Both the position numbers and the translations under genes were made by a program. DNA of 38,634 nt from an uncultured bacterium (GTDB lineage: Bacteria > Vulcanimicrobiota > Vulcanimicrobiia > Vulcanimicrobiales > Vulcanimicrobiaceae): positions 1 to 38,634 of the forward strand of contig CAIKPM010000047.1 in assembly GCA_903829325.1 (NCBI GenBank), written 5' to 3'. This document shows positions 25,838 to 34,538 of this stretch, piece after piece. How positions within the stretch are numbered: the first letter of the stretch is position 1; each line of letters begins with the position of its first letter. The notes below the pieces were generated by a model that was given only the letters and a program-made list of their open reading frames with translations, was not told the DNA's origin and made no database searches.

Positions 25838-26798
25838 CGCGATGCAGACCACTGCGAAGAAGTTGATCTCGGTCGTTATTCCTGCGTTCAATGAAGAAGC
25901 ATGTGTGGACGAACTCGCAGCTCGCTTAAGCAGCGTTGCTGCAACGTTAGTCCCGACTTATGACTTTGAATTTATTATTGTCGAAAATGGCTCGGTTGAT
26001 ACAACTTATGCACATTTGTTGGCAATTCATGCGCGTGATCCTCGCTTCAAGATTATCCGTTTCTCGCGCAATTTCGGTATGGAGGGTGCGGTCACTGCTG
26101 GACTGCGCAAAGCTCAGGGTGCCGCCGCCGTGGTGATGTGTGCAGACCTCCAAGATCCACCTGAGATGATCCCAGAATTCCTCACCTATTTCGAGCAAGG
26201 CTACGACAACATTTACGGCCAGATCACGAAGCGTACTGATGAAGATTGGCTCCGCCAACGGCTCACGCGAGTATTTTATTGGTTGTTGCATCGTGCGAAT
26301 GGTGGCAAGGTGCCTCAGGGCGTGAGTGATTTTCGTTTAGTGTCTCGAAAGATGTACACGGTGCTCAACGCTTTACCTGAGCGTCATCGAATGCTCCGCG
26401 CAATGTGGGGCTGGATTGGTTTCCGTCATATTGGAGTTCAGTACGTTCGCCCGCCCCGCCATGGGGGCAAATCAACGTATGCGCTGTTCCGGAACATCTA
26501 CTTTGCCTTGCATGGGATTGCTGCATCGTCGATCACCCCGTTGAAGCTCATCCCAATCGCGGGATTGTCGCTCTCGGCATTATCGTTTCTTGCCCTGATT
26601 GTAATGACCGTGCGTTGGGTGGTAACGGGGGTACCCTTTAATGGATTCGGTACGATTGTGGCGTTGCAGCTCGGTTTATTCGGATTGCTCTTTTTGCTAC
26701 TCGGAGTGTTGAGTGAATACGTCGGGATGACGTTTGAAGAAGTTCGAGCGCGGCCGATATTTGTGACCGATGTCGAGCATGGGTTTGAGGAGAAATGA
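25830..26798 (+). CDS. family 2 glycosyltransferase with C-terminal membrane anchor (GtrB/ArnC/DPM1-like)
   Basis: A 322-residue enzyme that attaches a sugar to polyprenyl phosphate at the inner membrane. The GT-A domain starts with SVVIPAFNEEACVDEL, has FSRNFGMEGAVTAGL, and carries the DADLQDPPE-like motif as ADLQDPPE (Asp106 and Asp109). Two C-terminal membrane helices (about 238-262 and 272-296) are typical of GtrB-type enzymes. The product would feed GT-C membrane transferases, two of which are encoded in this locus. The GTG start overlaps the ThDP gene by eight bases; ATG 25842 is an alternative. Last gene of the flippase transcript. Confidence 0.9.
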   Translation: MDSAMQTTAKKLISVVIPAFNEEACVDELAARLSSVAATLVPTYDFEFIIVENGSVDTTYAHLLAIHARDPRFKIIRFSRNFGMEGAVTAGLRKAQGAAAVVMCADLQDPPEMIPEFLTYFEQGYDNIYGQITKRTDEDWLRQRLTRVFYWLLHRANGGKVPQGVSDFRLVSRKMYTVLNALPERHRMLRAMWGWIGFRHIGVQYVRPPRHGGKSTYALFRNIYFALHGIAASSITPLKLIPIAGLSLSALSFLALIVMTVRWVVTGVPFNGFGTIVALQLGLFGLLFLLLGVLSEYVGMTFEEVRARPIFVTDVEHGFEEK

Positions 26799-26838
26799 GA
26801 AACCAAATCTTTTTCTCCATTTTCTCCATTTAACTAAC

Positions 26839-26986
26839 GGGATATCGTAAGCGTTCAGCTACCCCCTGAACAAGGTCTGTGGGAGAGGTCACTGACTCGT
26901 TTTCTGGTCATCTGAGTCATCCAAATAGCTAAAAAAGTCTCCTGGACTACCCGACTGAGGGGGTAGCTGAGCGCTTACGGGATATC
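26839..26986. mobile_element. 132-bp IS66-type MITE with 8-bp target duplication
   Basis: Two copies of GGGATATC (26839-26846 and 26979-26986) flank a 132-bp segment (26847-26978) whose ends are near-perfect inverted repeats: left GTAAGCGTTCAGCTACCCCC, right (complement) GTAAGCGCTCAGCTACCCCC. A GTAAGCG terminus and 8-bp duplications are hallmarks of the IS66 family. The inside holds no open frame, so it is a non-autonomous miniature element. It sits between the GT2 stop and the stop of the convergent AT-rich gene. Confidence 0.88.
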
Positions 26987-26997
26987 ACTGGATTTTT

Positions 26998-29280
26998 TTA
27001 TTTGTTTTCTGCCAAGTTGTCCAGAGCGCTTTGTAAGACTGTCGGACATTGCGCTTGTGAATTCTCCCATTTTGGCTGGCGCTTTAATACTCTTAGAATG
27101 AAATTATCATACGCTGGCTTTAGTTTGATATGGGTTTGATTCTGGAGAAATTGAAGGAATTTCGGTAATTCATCACTATTCCCCGAGACTACAAATCCTC
27201 CGAATCCTGCAGCGCGTTGATCGGCGATTTTTTGGATATCTGCTAGAGGGACAACTGTTCCATCCAGTGCTAGACCTCCGGTGACCACGAAAGACGCAGC
27301 ATTGTAATGAGCAGCATGCGCAGCCAATGCATCGATGGTTTCGGGGCTGACCGCATTGTCGCTCCTTAAGCTATACGTCCCCTGCAGCGCATCTGAGCGA
27401 TTGTAAAAAAATCGGTTTATCTCCTGATATGCGCCATTGTCCGTCATACATTGTATGTATGCTGAAAAAGGTCGTTGGGGTACTACTCTACCGAGTAGGG
27501 ACTCATGTCCTGTATATACAGTTTGAGGAAGTGACATTTCAACAATTACCTTAGGTGGAGATTGACTGATCTTTCTGAAATCTGGCAATAGTGTATCGTT
27601 GGTCGCGAAATCAAACCATTGGACATATGTTGTCGTTTCTGGTAAACGATTGGTCAACATATAAAAAATTGGCATGTGGGGGTATACTAAAATTCGGTCG
27701 GTTGGTTGAGTCTCATGATCGACGACATGCACAATTGATTCGATCATGTGCATTCTGTCTGCTGTTAAGTGCATGCCTGAAAGGTATGGAAGCGTTGTTT
27801 TGGCGGAGCTGGAAAAGACTGGTGGTTCCTGCATGCCCCACCATGAATATGGGGTCGAGAGTTTTGTTAATTCTAATTTTGTTGTGAAAACGGCTGTTGC
27901 GATTGACACGGCGATTAAAGTTAGGTGTTGCCATTGAATTCCGAGTTTGCGAGATTGTTGTATACTGTGCTCAGTGCAAATAGCTAGGTAATATGCAAAA
28001 AATATTGCCATTCCCACAATGTTGAGTGCTGCCGTCATGCTGTGACCAAATAAAACCATGCCAAAAAGAATGATCCTGGTAACGGCAAATCCGTCTTGGT
28101 TTTTGTTCCTGGATACAGAAATTGATGTGGTTATAATGTCCAAAAAATAGCAAGTAAATGTGAATATGCAAGGCCATAAATCCCATAAAAATATATTGGA
28201 AGCGCTTAATATACCGTTAAGAACTATAAGTGTTAATATAATTGGTGATAGTGCCAGAAGAATAGTTAAGGAGTTTGAGCGGATCTCTGAGATTATGGAG
28301 AGGGATCCGATCGCACTAGCAGCGTTTTTTTGAATTTGAATTCGTTTTTTGATGTATAAGAATGCGGTGATCGTTAGTGAAATAAACGCTGCTATGAGAA
28401 ATCCTGGCACGATGGTTTGAAGGTTGTTTCCATCGTGAATTATGCGTGTTGATGCATAAAATGCGCTGCCTTTTGAGCCAATTAAAAAAAATGAGACGTA
28501 TCGCGACCAAAACGAACTGGATGGATCAAATAGTTTTAAAAAGATAATTCCAGTGAGCGTGAAGGCTAGCGTATATGCAATTCCAAGCACTGCAATCTTC
28601 TTTGTGCTGCTGAATGCCTTGGTGGCTGCTGATCGCAAAAAATTCGCCACTAATAAGATCGCAAATCCAATAAACAGCATAAGCCCAACATTTTGTTTTG
28701 TTAGCAGTAACATTTGCACGATTGCGCCCGCTGCAATTATTCTTACTAGGGTCGCTGTTTTCAGTGGACTTTTATCGAATATGGCTGGTGTCAGCAATAG
28801 CCAAAGGCCTATTGTAAGAAACAGCTGAACAATATCATGATAGTCCCCTGGTATATAGATTGGCTGAGTTGTCATAATTGTAAAAATGAATGCCGACGCG
28901 AAAGCTGCTGCTGATATAGACACAAATTGCCGTAGCCAGTAAAAAAGCATTCCTGCGTCCAGCAATGTGACTAATAAACCAATCAAACGATTTGCTGCAA
29001 AGTTGCTACGTGTTATAAAATCTAATAGGCGAAAATCCAGAATCGTCACAGGTGGAAGCACAAATGCTGCCGTGCTATATGCCTTGAGGCCATGTTTTTC
29101 AAGGTAAATGAGGGTTTCGTACCAACCTTCTGTGATGGGTAAAGACGTTAAGCAGACTATGACAGCGCCGACAAAAGCAACAAGCATTATGATTGCGGCG
29201 ATGGCAATCACGACGCGAGAATCAGGATCCTTGAGGCTTTTATCCGGACGCTGAGCCAGGATTGAAAACGGGTTTCTCAT
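26998..29280 (-). CDS. AT-rich GT-C-like membrane glycosyltransferase or polymer protein
   Basis: A 760-residue membrane protein with about twelve segments in residues 1-490, followed by a soluble C-terminal region. The first periplasmic loop has TEGWYETLIYLEKHG, an acidic motif position typical of GT-C enzymes that use polyprenyl-linked sugars. I chose ATG 29280 (GTGGAG just upstream); TTG 29301 would add seven residues. The base composition is clearly more AT-rich than all neighbours, the gene is inverted with respect to the locus, and an IS66-type MITE lies 20 bp past its stop, all signs of recent transfer. Specific function is unknown; a periplasmic glycosyltransferase is the likeliest reading. 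Confidence 0.65.
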   Translation of the reverse strand: MRNPFSILAQRPDKSLKDPDSRVVIAIAAIIMLVAFVGAVIVCLTSLPITEGWYETLIYLEKHGLKAYSTAAFVLPPVTILDFRLLDFITRSNFAANRLIGLLVTLLDAGMLFYWLRQFVSISAAAFASAFIFTIMTTQPIYIPGDYHDIVQLFLTIGLWLLLTPAIFDKSPLKTATLVRIIAAGAIVQMLLLTKQNVGLMLFIGFAILLVANFLRSAATKAFSSTKKIAVLGIAYTLAFTLTGIIFLKLFDPSSSFWSRYVSFFLIGSKGSAFYASTRIIHDGNNLQTIVPGFLIAAFISLTITAFLYIKKRIQIQKNAASAIGSLSIISEIRSNSLTILLALSPIILTLIVLNGILSASNIFLWDLWPCIFTFTCYFLDIITTSISVSRNKNQDGFAVTRIILFGMVLFGHSMTAALNIVGMAIFFAYYLAICTEHSIQQSRKLGIQWQHLTLIAVSIATAVFTTKLELTKLSTPYSWWGMQEPPVFSSSAKTTLPYLSGMHLTADRMHMIESIVHVVDHETQPTDRILVYPHMPIFYMLTNRLPETTTYVQWFDFATNDTLLPDFRKISQSPPKVIVEMSLPQTVYTGHESLLGRVVPQRPFSAYIQCMTDNGAYQEINRFFYNRSDALQGTYSLRSDNAVSPETIDALAAHAAHYNAASFVVTGGLALDGTVVPLADIQKIADQRAAGFGGFVVSGNSDELPKFLQFLQNQTHIKLKPAYDNFILRVLKRQPKWENSQAQCPTVLQSALDNLAENK

Positions 29281-29433
29281 GAACTCCACTCTTCTCTGCA
29301 AAGGCTATGAAGGCGACAGTGTGAACAGGCGCTCGGCTTCTGTCAACCATATTTCAGCCCCTTGTCTTCACGTTGATCTCGGCGGAGTCGACAGAAGAAT
29401 AGTCGACCAACGAAGGTGCTACATGGTGAGGTA

Positions 29434-30240
29434 ATGAAAAAACAATCCCAAATGAAAGTGGTGATCCTCGCTGGCGGCCTTGGTACGCGGCTCTCGGAAG
29501 AGACCAGCTCTCGTCCCAAGCCCATGGTCGAGATCGGTGATCGACCGATCTTACATCATTTAATGCAGATCTATGCCAGCGCAGGCTTCGATGAGTTTGT
29601 CGTTGCGCTTGGCTACAAACAGGAAGTCATCAAGGACTACTTTCTCTCACTCAGAGCGACGAGCAACGATTTTTCGGTCGATTTCTCGAGCGGAAACGTC
29701 GTCTACCGCGAGACCCCAAAGCTGGCATGGCGGGTTCATCTCGTCGATACAGGGCTCTCGACATTGACCGGTGGGCGCATCAAGCGTTTGGAGCAGATCA
29801 TAGGCCGTCAGACCTTCATGTGTACCTATGGTGACGGCTTAGCCTCGATTGATATCTCAGCCTTACTGGACTTTCATCGGCGTCAAGGTCGACTTGCGAC
29901 CGTGACGGCTGTGCGTCCACCCGCGCGATTTGGGACACTCGATATTGAAGGTGATCGTGTTGCTCGCTTCGTTGAAAAACCACAGACCAGCGAAGGTTGG
30001 ATCAATGGTGGTTTTTTTGTTTTTGAACCTGAGATCTTCGATCGTATCTCTGGCGACGATATGCCGCTAGAGCATGATCCCTTAATGTCTTTGGCTGCTG
30101 ACGGTCAGCTATCGGTTTACAAGCATGCCGGTTTTTGGCAACCGATGGACACCCTGCGTGAAAAAAATCTCCTTGAAGAACTTTGGAAATCTGGCAGTCC
30201 GCCATGGGTAAAACAGAGTGCAGCAATACCAGTGGGCTGA
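29434..30240 (+). CDS. rfbF: glucose-1-phosphate cytidylyltransferase
   Basis: Makes CDP-glucose from CTP and glucose-1-phosphate, the first step of all CDP-3,6-dideoxyhexose pathways. The N-terminus VVILAGGLGTRLSEET, then RPKPMVEIGDRPILHHLM is diagnostic for this enzyme (the SEET/RPKPM pair distinguishes it from other sugar nucleotidyltransferases). TYGDGLA holds the metal-binding Asp and EGWINGGFFVFEPEIF the sugar pocket. 268 residues from ATG 29434, which has AGG only two bases upstream; GTG 29416 is an alternative start. The end overlaps the rfbG-like gene by 23 bases. Confidence 0.93.
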   Translation: MKKQSQMKVVILAGGLGTRLSEETSSRPKPMVEIGDRPILHHLMQIYASAGFDEFVVALGYKQEVIKDYFLSLRATSNDFSVDFSSGNVVYRETPKLAWRVHLVDTGLSTLTGGRIKRLEQIIGRQTFMCTYGDGLASIDISALLDFHRRQGRLATVTAVRPPARFGTLDIEGDRVARFVEKPQTSEGWINGGFFVFEPEIFDRISGDDMPLEHDPLMSLAADGQLSVYKHAGFWQPMDTLREKNLLEELWKSGSPPWVKQSAAIPVG

Positions 30241-31216
30241 ACGCCAAGTTCTTGTAACCGGCGCGACCGGGATAGTTGGTTCATGGCTCTGCGAAGAACT
30301 AGTTCGTCGCGGCGCTTTTGTTGTGGCGATGGTTCGAGATGACGATCCGCAATCTCGTTTCTATACCGATGGGATTGCTCCGCGATGCACGATCATGCGT
30401 GGCGATCTTGTGCATTTTGAGCATTGTATGCGCGCATTGAATGATTATGAGATTGAAGTTGTCTTCCATCTCGGTGCGCAGACCATTGTCGGCGCGGCTT
30501 TGCGCGATCCATTGGATTGCTTTGAGTCAAATATTCGTGGCACGTATAATCTGCTAGAATCTGCCCGCAGACTCAATGGTCTTGTTCAGAGCGTTGTAGT
30601 TGCCTCAAGCGATAAAGCCTATGGCGATTCAGATATCCTGCCTTATACCGAGGATATGCCTTTACGGGGACGTCATCCATATGATGTTTCAAAAAGTTGT
30701 ACCGATTTACTGAGCGACACGTACGCGCATACCTATGGCATGAATGTGACGGTGGCTCGCTGCGGTAATATTTATGGTGCAGGCGATTTGAACTGGAGCC
30801 GGATTGTCCCTGGCACTATTCGTAGTCTCCTGTTGGGACAGCGCCCAGTATTGCGTTCGGGTGGAGGCAATATTCGTGACTATATTTATGTGCGCGACGT
30901 GGTTTCTGCTTATATTGCTTTAGCAGAGCAGAGTCATCGGCCAGAAGTAAAAGGTCAAGCGTTTAATTTTAGTCCAGAGACTCAGTTTACCGTTTTGGAT
31001 ATTGTTGCTGCGATTGCACGGGTTATGCAAGTGCAGGCAGATCCGGTCATTTTGAATAACGCGAAAGCCGAGATCTTGAATCAGACCTTGGATGCGGCCA
31101 AAGCCCGGCAAGTTTTACCTTGGACCGCGGCCTGGCGACTTGAGGATGGGCTGCGCGAAACGGTCGAGTGGTATCGTGCTCATTTGAGCACCGGCGCAGC
31201 TCTCGTCTCACACTAA
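30218..31216 (+). CDS. rfbG: CDP-glucose 4,6-dehydratase-like SDR enzyme
   Basis: A 332-residue extended SDR. The NAD loop is GATGIVG at 15-21, the dehydratase-type SSDKAYG is at 130-136, and the catalytic pair Tyr155/Lys159 is in [23 protein letters not shown] is very close to the RfbG-type signature (GNV.GGGDW..DR..PD). It should convert CDP-glucose to CDP-4-keto-6-deoxyglucose. The tail is somewhat divergent from classic RfbG and the protein is about 20-30 residues shorter, so the exact nucleotide specificity rests partly on its position between rfbF and rfbH. GTG start, coupled to rfbF. Confidence 0.83.
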   Translation: MQQYQWAERQVLVTGATGIVGSWLCEELVRRGAFVVAMVRDDDPQSRFYTDGIAPRCTIMRGDLVHFEHCMRALNDYEIEVVFHLGAQTIVGAALRDPLDCFESNIRGTYNLLESARRLNGLVQSVVVASSDKAYGDSDILPYTEDMPLRGRHPYDVSKSCTDLLSDTYAHTYGMNVTVARCGNIYGAGDLNWSRIVPGTIRSLLLGQRPVLRSGGGNIRDYIYVRDVVSAYIALAEQSHRPEVKGQAFNFSPETQFTVLDIVAAIARVMQVQADPVILNNAKAEILNQTLDAAKARQVLPWTAAWRLEDGLRETVEWYRAHLSTGAALVSH

Positions 31217-31244
31217 ACTGATCTTTAAGGAACGTTACAACACG

Positions 31245-32597
31245 ATGCTTAGCGAACGCTCTTCATCACCTGCAGCGCAACAACTTCGTGCTGACATTCT
31301 CGGTAAGGTCCGTGAATATTTTGCTGCTGCATACGAAGACCGTGGTTTTGTTCCTGGCCAAGATACGGTGCCGGTCTCTGGACGAGTATTTGATGACGAA
31401 GAGTTTGTCGCTCTCGTTGACAGCTCGCTTGATTTTTGGCTTACCACGGGGCGTTATGCGGACAAATTTGAACGAGATTTTGCTCGGTGGTTTGGCATTC
31501 GTGAGTGCGTATTAGTAAATTCTGGTTCGAGTGCGAACCTAGTTGCACTTGCGACTTTAACTTCGCATGAGTTGGGCGAGCGGCGTCTACAGCCAGGCGA
31601 TGAAGTAATTACCGCAGCCGCTGGTTTCCCAACCACGGTTAATCCGATTGTGCAATTAGGTATGGTTCCCGTGTTTATCGATAGCGAACTGCTGACGTAC
31701 AACGCGGACTTGAGCCAGCTTGAGGCTGCTCTTTCACCTAAAACCAAAGCGATTATCATTGCTCATACCTTGGGCAATCCGTTTGATGCGCAGCGCGTTC
31801 ATGACTTCGCGCGTGAGCATGGTTTATGGATGATCGAGGACACGTGCGATGCTGTTGGTGCGCAGTATGCCGGGAAGCAAGTTGGCACATTTGGTGATCT
31901 TGCCACTGTTAGTTTTTATCCCGCTCATCACTTAACCATGGGTGAAGGTGGAGCTGTGATGATGCGTTCACCAAAATTGCGAAAAATTGCCGAATCTTTC
32001 CGTGATTGGGGTCGCGATTGCTGGTGCCCGCCAGGGAAAGATAATACCTGTGGCAAGCGTTTTGATTGGCAACTAGGTGAATTGCCTCACGGTTATGATC
32101 ATAAATATACGTATAGCCATCTTGGCTATAATCTAAAGCTCACAGATATGCAGGCAGCGATCGGGGTAGCCCAGTTAGCAAAAATCGACGGTTTTATTGC
32201 GAAACGTCGTGAGAATGCAGCTATCTTACATGAGTTGCTTTCACCGATTGATTGGTTGGAATTGCCAGGTGAACTCGAGCTGGCGAATTCATCTTGGTTT
32301 GGTTACCCTATTCGGGTGGCTGAAGATGCACCCGTTACGCGTGATGCATTGACAATGGCCTTGAACGAACGCAAAGTTGGAACCCGGCTTGTTTTCGCGG
32401 GTAATTTAACCAAGCAGCCTGCTTACCGAGATATTACCTATAGAGCGATTGGCGATCTTGCCAATGCCGATATCATTATGAATAGGGTCTTCTGGATTGG
32501 GTGTTACCCTGGCTTAGGACGGGAGCAACTGACGTATATTGCACAGACGATCGCTGCTGTTGGCGAAGAAGCACTGCGACACCCAGTTGCAATATAA
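31245..32597 (+). CDS. rfbH: CDP-4-keto-6-deoxy-D-glucose-3-dehydrase (E1, RfbH)
   Basis: A 450-residue PMP- and [2Fe-2S]-dependent C3-dehydrase of the aminotransferase fold. The usual PLP-binding Lys is replaced by His228 in [14 protein letters not shown], the hallmark of E1. All four cluster cysteines are present with the exact E1 spacing C-x57-C-x-C-x7-C: Cys201, Cys259, Cys261 and Cys269 (the last three in [11 protein letters not shown]). It removes the C3 hydroxyl of CDP-4-keto-6-deoxyglucose together with an E3-type reductase, which is not encoded in this window. AAGGAA lies about 12 bases upstream of the ATG. Assignment to this function, rather than to a sugar aminotransferase, is very strong. 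Confidence 0.97.
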   Translation: MLSERSSSPAAQQLRADILGKVREYFAAAYEDRGFVPGQDTVPVSGRVFDDEEFVALVDSSLDFWLTTGRYADKFERDFARWFGIRECVLVNSGSSANLVALATLTSHELGERRLQPGDEVITAAAGFPTTVNPIVQLGMVPVFIDSELLTYNADLSQLEAALSPKTKAIIIAHTLGNPFDAQRVHDFAREHGLWMIEDTCDAVGAQYAGKQVGTFGDLATVSFYPAHHLTMGEGGAVMMRSPKLRKIAESFRDWGRDCWCPPGKDNTCGKRFDWQLGELPHGYDHKYTYSHLGYNLKLTDMQAAIGVAQLAKIDGFIAKRRENAAILHELLSPIDWLELPGELELANSSWFGYPIRVAEDAPVTRDALTMALNERKVGTRLVFAGNLTKQPAYRDITYRAIGDLANADIIMNRVFWIGCYPGLGREQLTYIAQTIAAVGEEALRHPVAI

Positions 32598-32606
32598 TCC
32601 GGTATC

Positions 32607-33674
32607 ATGAATGGCTTTGCGCCACTTGGTTATCAGCGAATTATTGCTGATTTAGATGAGCAGCTGCAATACGTCGAGCCGGATCTGCGTTCTTTATCAG
32701 GATGCCATCTATTTCTGACAGGTGGCACTGGATTTGTCGGAAGTTGGTTGCTCGAGTCTTTATTACACGCAAATCAACGCTGTGATCTGGGCATCAGAGC
32801 CACGGTATTAACACGTGACCCTGCCGCTTTTGCGCTGAAATATCCTCATTTGGCCCAGAGTGCTCATCTTGATTTCGTGTGTGGAGATGTACGCGCTTTA
32901 CCTAGCACGTTGGGCAAATTTGATGCAATGATTCACGCCGCAACACCTGCAAGTGCGGATCTGAATCATAATGCGCCTTTGGAAATGCTTGACACCATTA
33001 TTGATGGTGGACGAGCAGTAATGGATTTGGCGGCTCAATCGGGGAATATTCCCTTGTTGTTCACCAGTTCTGGAGCCGTGTATGGCAAGGCGCCAGCAGG
33101 GCTATCCTCATTCACCGAAACGTATTTGGGCGGACCGGATCCGCTCTCTCCTAAGGTTGCTTATCACGAAGGCAAGCGAGTCGGAGAATTTCAATGTGCC
33201 GTAGCGCACCAACGTTCCGGAATTCAGCCAAAAATCGCTCGTTTATTCGCTTTTGTTGGTCCATATTTGCCATTAGATCGTCATCTTGCGGTTGGCAATT
33301 TTCTGGCCGATGTGCATGCTGGGCGTTCTATTTGTATGACTGGGGATGGAACGACAGTACGTTCATACCAGTATGCATCTGAGATGGCGACTTGGCTTTG
33401 GGCGATTTTGGTGCGCGGAGAGGCCTTGCGTGCATACAACGTGGGTAGTGAAGAAGCGGTCACGATGCGTGAGCTAGCAGAACTTGCTGCTGCGACTGTG
33501 AGCCCACGGGTCAGTGTCGAGGTTCGTGGTGTGTCTGTACCGGGCCAGCTTGTCGATCGATATGTGCCTTCAACGCAGCGTGCACGAGAAGAACTTGGGC
33601 TGCTTTCGCGTATTCCGATTCGTGAAAGCTTGAGCCGAACGCTAGACTATCTACGAGGTTATCAGGGGCATTAG
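32607..33674 (+). CDS. extended SDR (NAD-dependent epimerase/reductase), candidate final CDP-sugar reductase
   Basis: A 355-residue extended short-chain dehydrogenase/reductase. The nucleotide loop is GGTGFVG at 39-45, TSSGAVYG at 153-160 supplies the catalytic Ser, and Tyr186/Lys190 are in YHEGK. An N-terminal extension of about 30 residues precedes the Rossmann fold. In CDP-dideoxysugar loci the gene after rfbH usually reduces or epimerises the 4-keto sugar (abequose, paratose or tyvelose), and in yersiniose synthesis YerF reduces the branched ketone. Either is possible. The gene has no Shine-Dalgarno sequence, and TATAAT lies eight bases before its ATG, which may be an internal leaderless start or chance. 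Confidence 0.8.
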   Translation: MNGFAPLGYQRIIADLDEQLQYVEPDLRSLSGCHLFLTGGTGFVGSWLLESLLHANQRCDLGIRATVLTRDPAAFALKYPHLAQSAHLDFVCGDVRALPSTLGKFDAMIHAATPASADLNHNAPLEMLDTIIDGGRAVMDLAAQSGNIPLLFTSSGAVYGKAPAGLSSFTETYLGGPDPLSPKVAYHEGKRVGEFQCAVAHQRSGIQPKIARLFAFVGPYLPLDRHLAVGNFLADVHAGRSICMTGDGTTVRSYQYASEMATWLWAILVRGEALRAYNVGSEEAVTMRELAELAAATVSPRVSVEVRGVSVPGQLVDRYVPSTQRAREELGLLSRIPIRESLSRTLDYLRGYQGH

Positions 33675-33701
33675 TACTGGAGACTATAAACCTGTAACGT
33701 T

Positions 33702-34508
33702 CTACGCAACAACATTCTGTAATACGTGCCAGCGTTGTTCAAGCATTTCTATGCGCTTTTCATCTTCGCGGTGGATCGAACCATAATAGTCACGCTTGTT
33801 GATGAGCCATAAAAGCTCGAAATGGACTGCGTTGAGCAGACCTTGCTCAATCTTTTTATTTTCAACTGCTCGGCCATCGAAGACTACCTTACGAGTTTCA
33901 AAGCGATCGAGTTGAATCGCATGAATCTGCCTTAAGGCTGGGATGGCATCCCGCGATACGCCGCCACCAACCACGAGATCCAGCTTATGCATTGAGCACA
34001 GTTTCGCTACTTCACAAACTTGCTCGGTAATAAAATCTGTATTGATACTATCGCGATGAGCACCCAGTGAACCAACAAAATCAACTCGCCCAAACACAAC
34101 TCCGTTGACCCCGGGACGCTGAGCTGCTGTCTCTATGATGCTATGCCGGTTAGCATAAGCAGTGTTTGTTTCTATATTAAAGAGAAAATCCGTGTCAATG
34201 GCTTCGTCCGCGGTGTACACAGCGTCTTTTGCGGTCACAAATTTTGATAGCGCATAACTTGATTCAACCATCGGGGCAACAATATAACGCACTCCGATTT
34301 GTTTTGATTCCAGCAGATCACGAATTGCTTCACAGCCACCAATCTTTACCGTTAGCTGCAATCCAGCACTCCGAGCAATGTCAACTAAGCGGAGAAGCTC
34401 ATCGGTGCGCGTACCTTCAGCTTCAAACTCGGCTTTGACCGAGGCGTACCCATACTCTGCTGCGCCCCGTTTGAGGATTTCCGTCATCTGTCGCTCGGTT
34501 GAATTCAT
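33702..34508 (-). CDS. HpcH/HpaI-family aldolase (citrate lyase-like)
   Basis: A 268-residue TIM-barrel protein of the phosphoenolpyruvate/pyruvate-binding family. The conserved acidic residues are visible: [38 protein letters not shown], then NIETNTA with Glu113 and [14 protein letters not shown] with Asp143, the pair expected to hold Mg2+ and pyruvate enolate. Such enzymes join or split pyruvate and an aldehyde. Within this sugar locus, next to a ThDP enzyme, it may supply an unusual 2-oxo acid. It is convergent with the SDR gene and divergent from the following membrane-protein gene with only 30 bp between the two starts. No partner lyase subunits are present. Confidence 0.8.
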   Translation of the reverse strand: MNSTERQMTEILKRGAAEYGYASVKAEFEAEGTRTDELLRLVDIARSAGLQLTVKIGGCEAIRDLLESKQIGVRYIVAPMVESSYALSKFVTAKDAVYTADEAIDTDFLFNIETNTAYANRHSIIETAAQRPGVNGVVFGRVDFVGSLGAHRDSINTDFITEQVCEVAKLCSMHKLDLVVGGGVSRDAIPALRQIHAIQLDRFETRKVVFDGRAVENKKIEQGLLNAVHFELLWLINKRDYYGSIHREDEKRIEMLEQRWHVLQNVVA

Positions 34509-34538
34509 CGCTACTTACACCGCTCTTGAACTTACGAA

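Noticed and set aside
26847-26978. The inverted repeats after the GT2 gene as a normal terminator
   Set aside because: The flanking 8-bp direct repeats and IS66-like ends are better explained by a transposed miniature element, although it may also fold in RNA.
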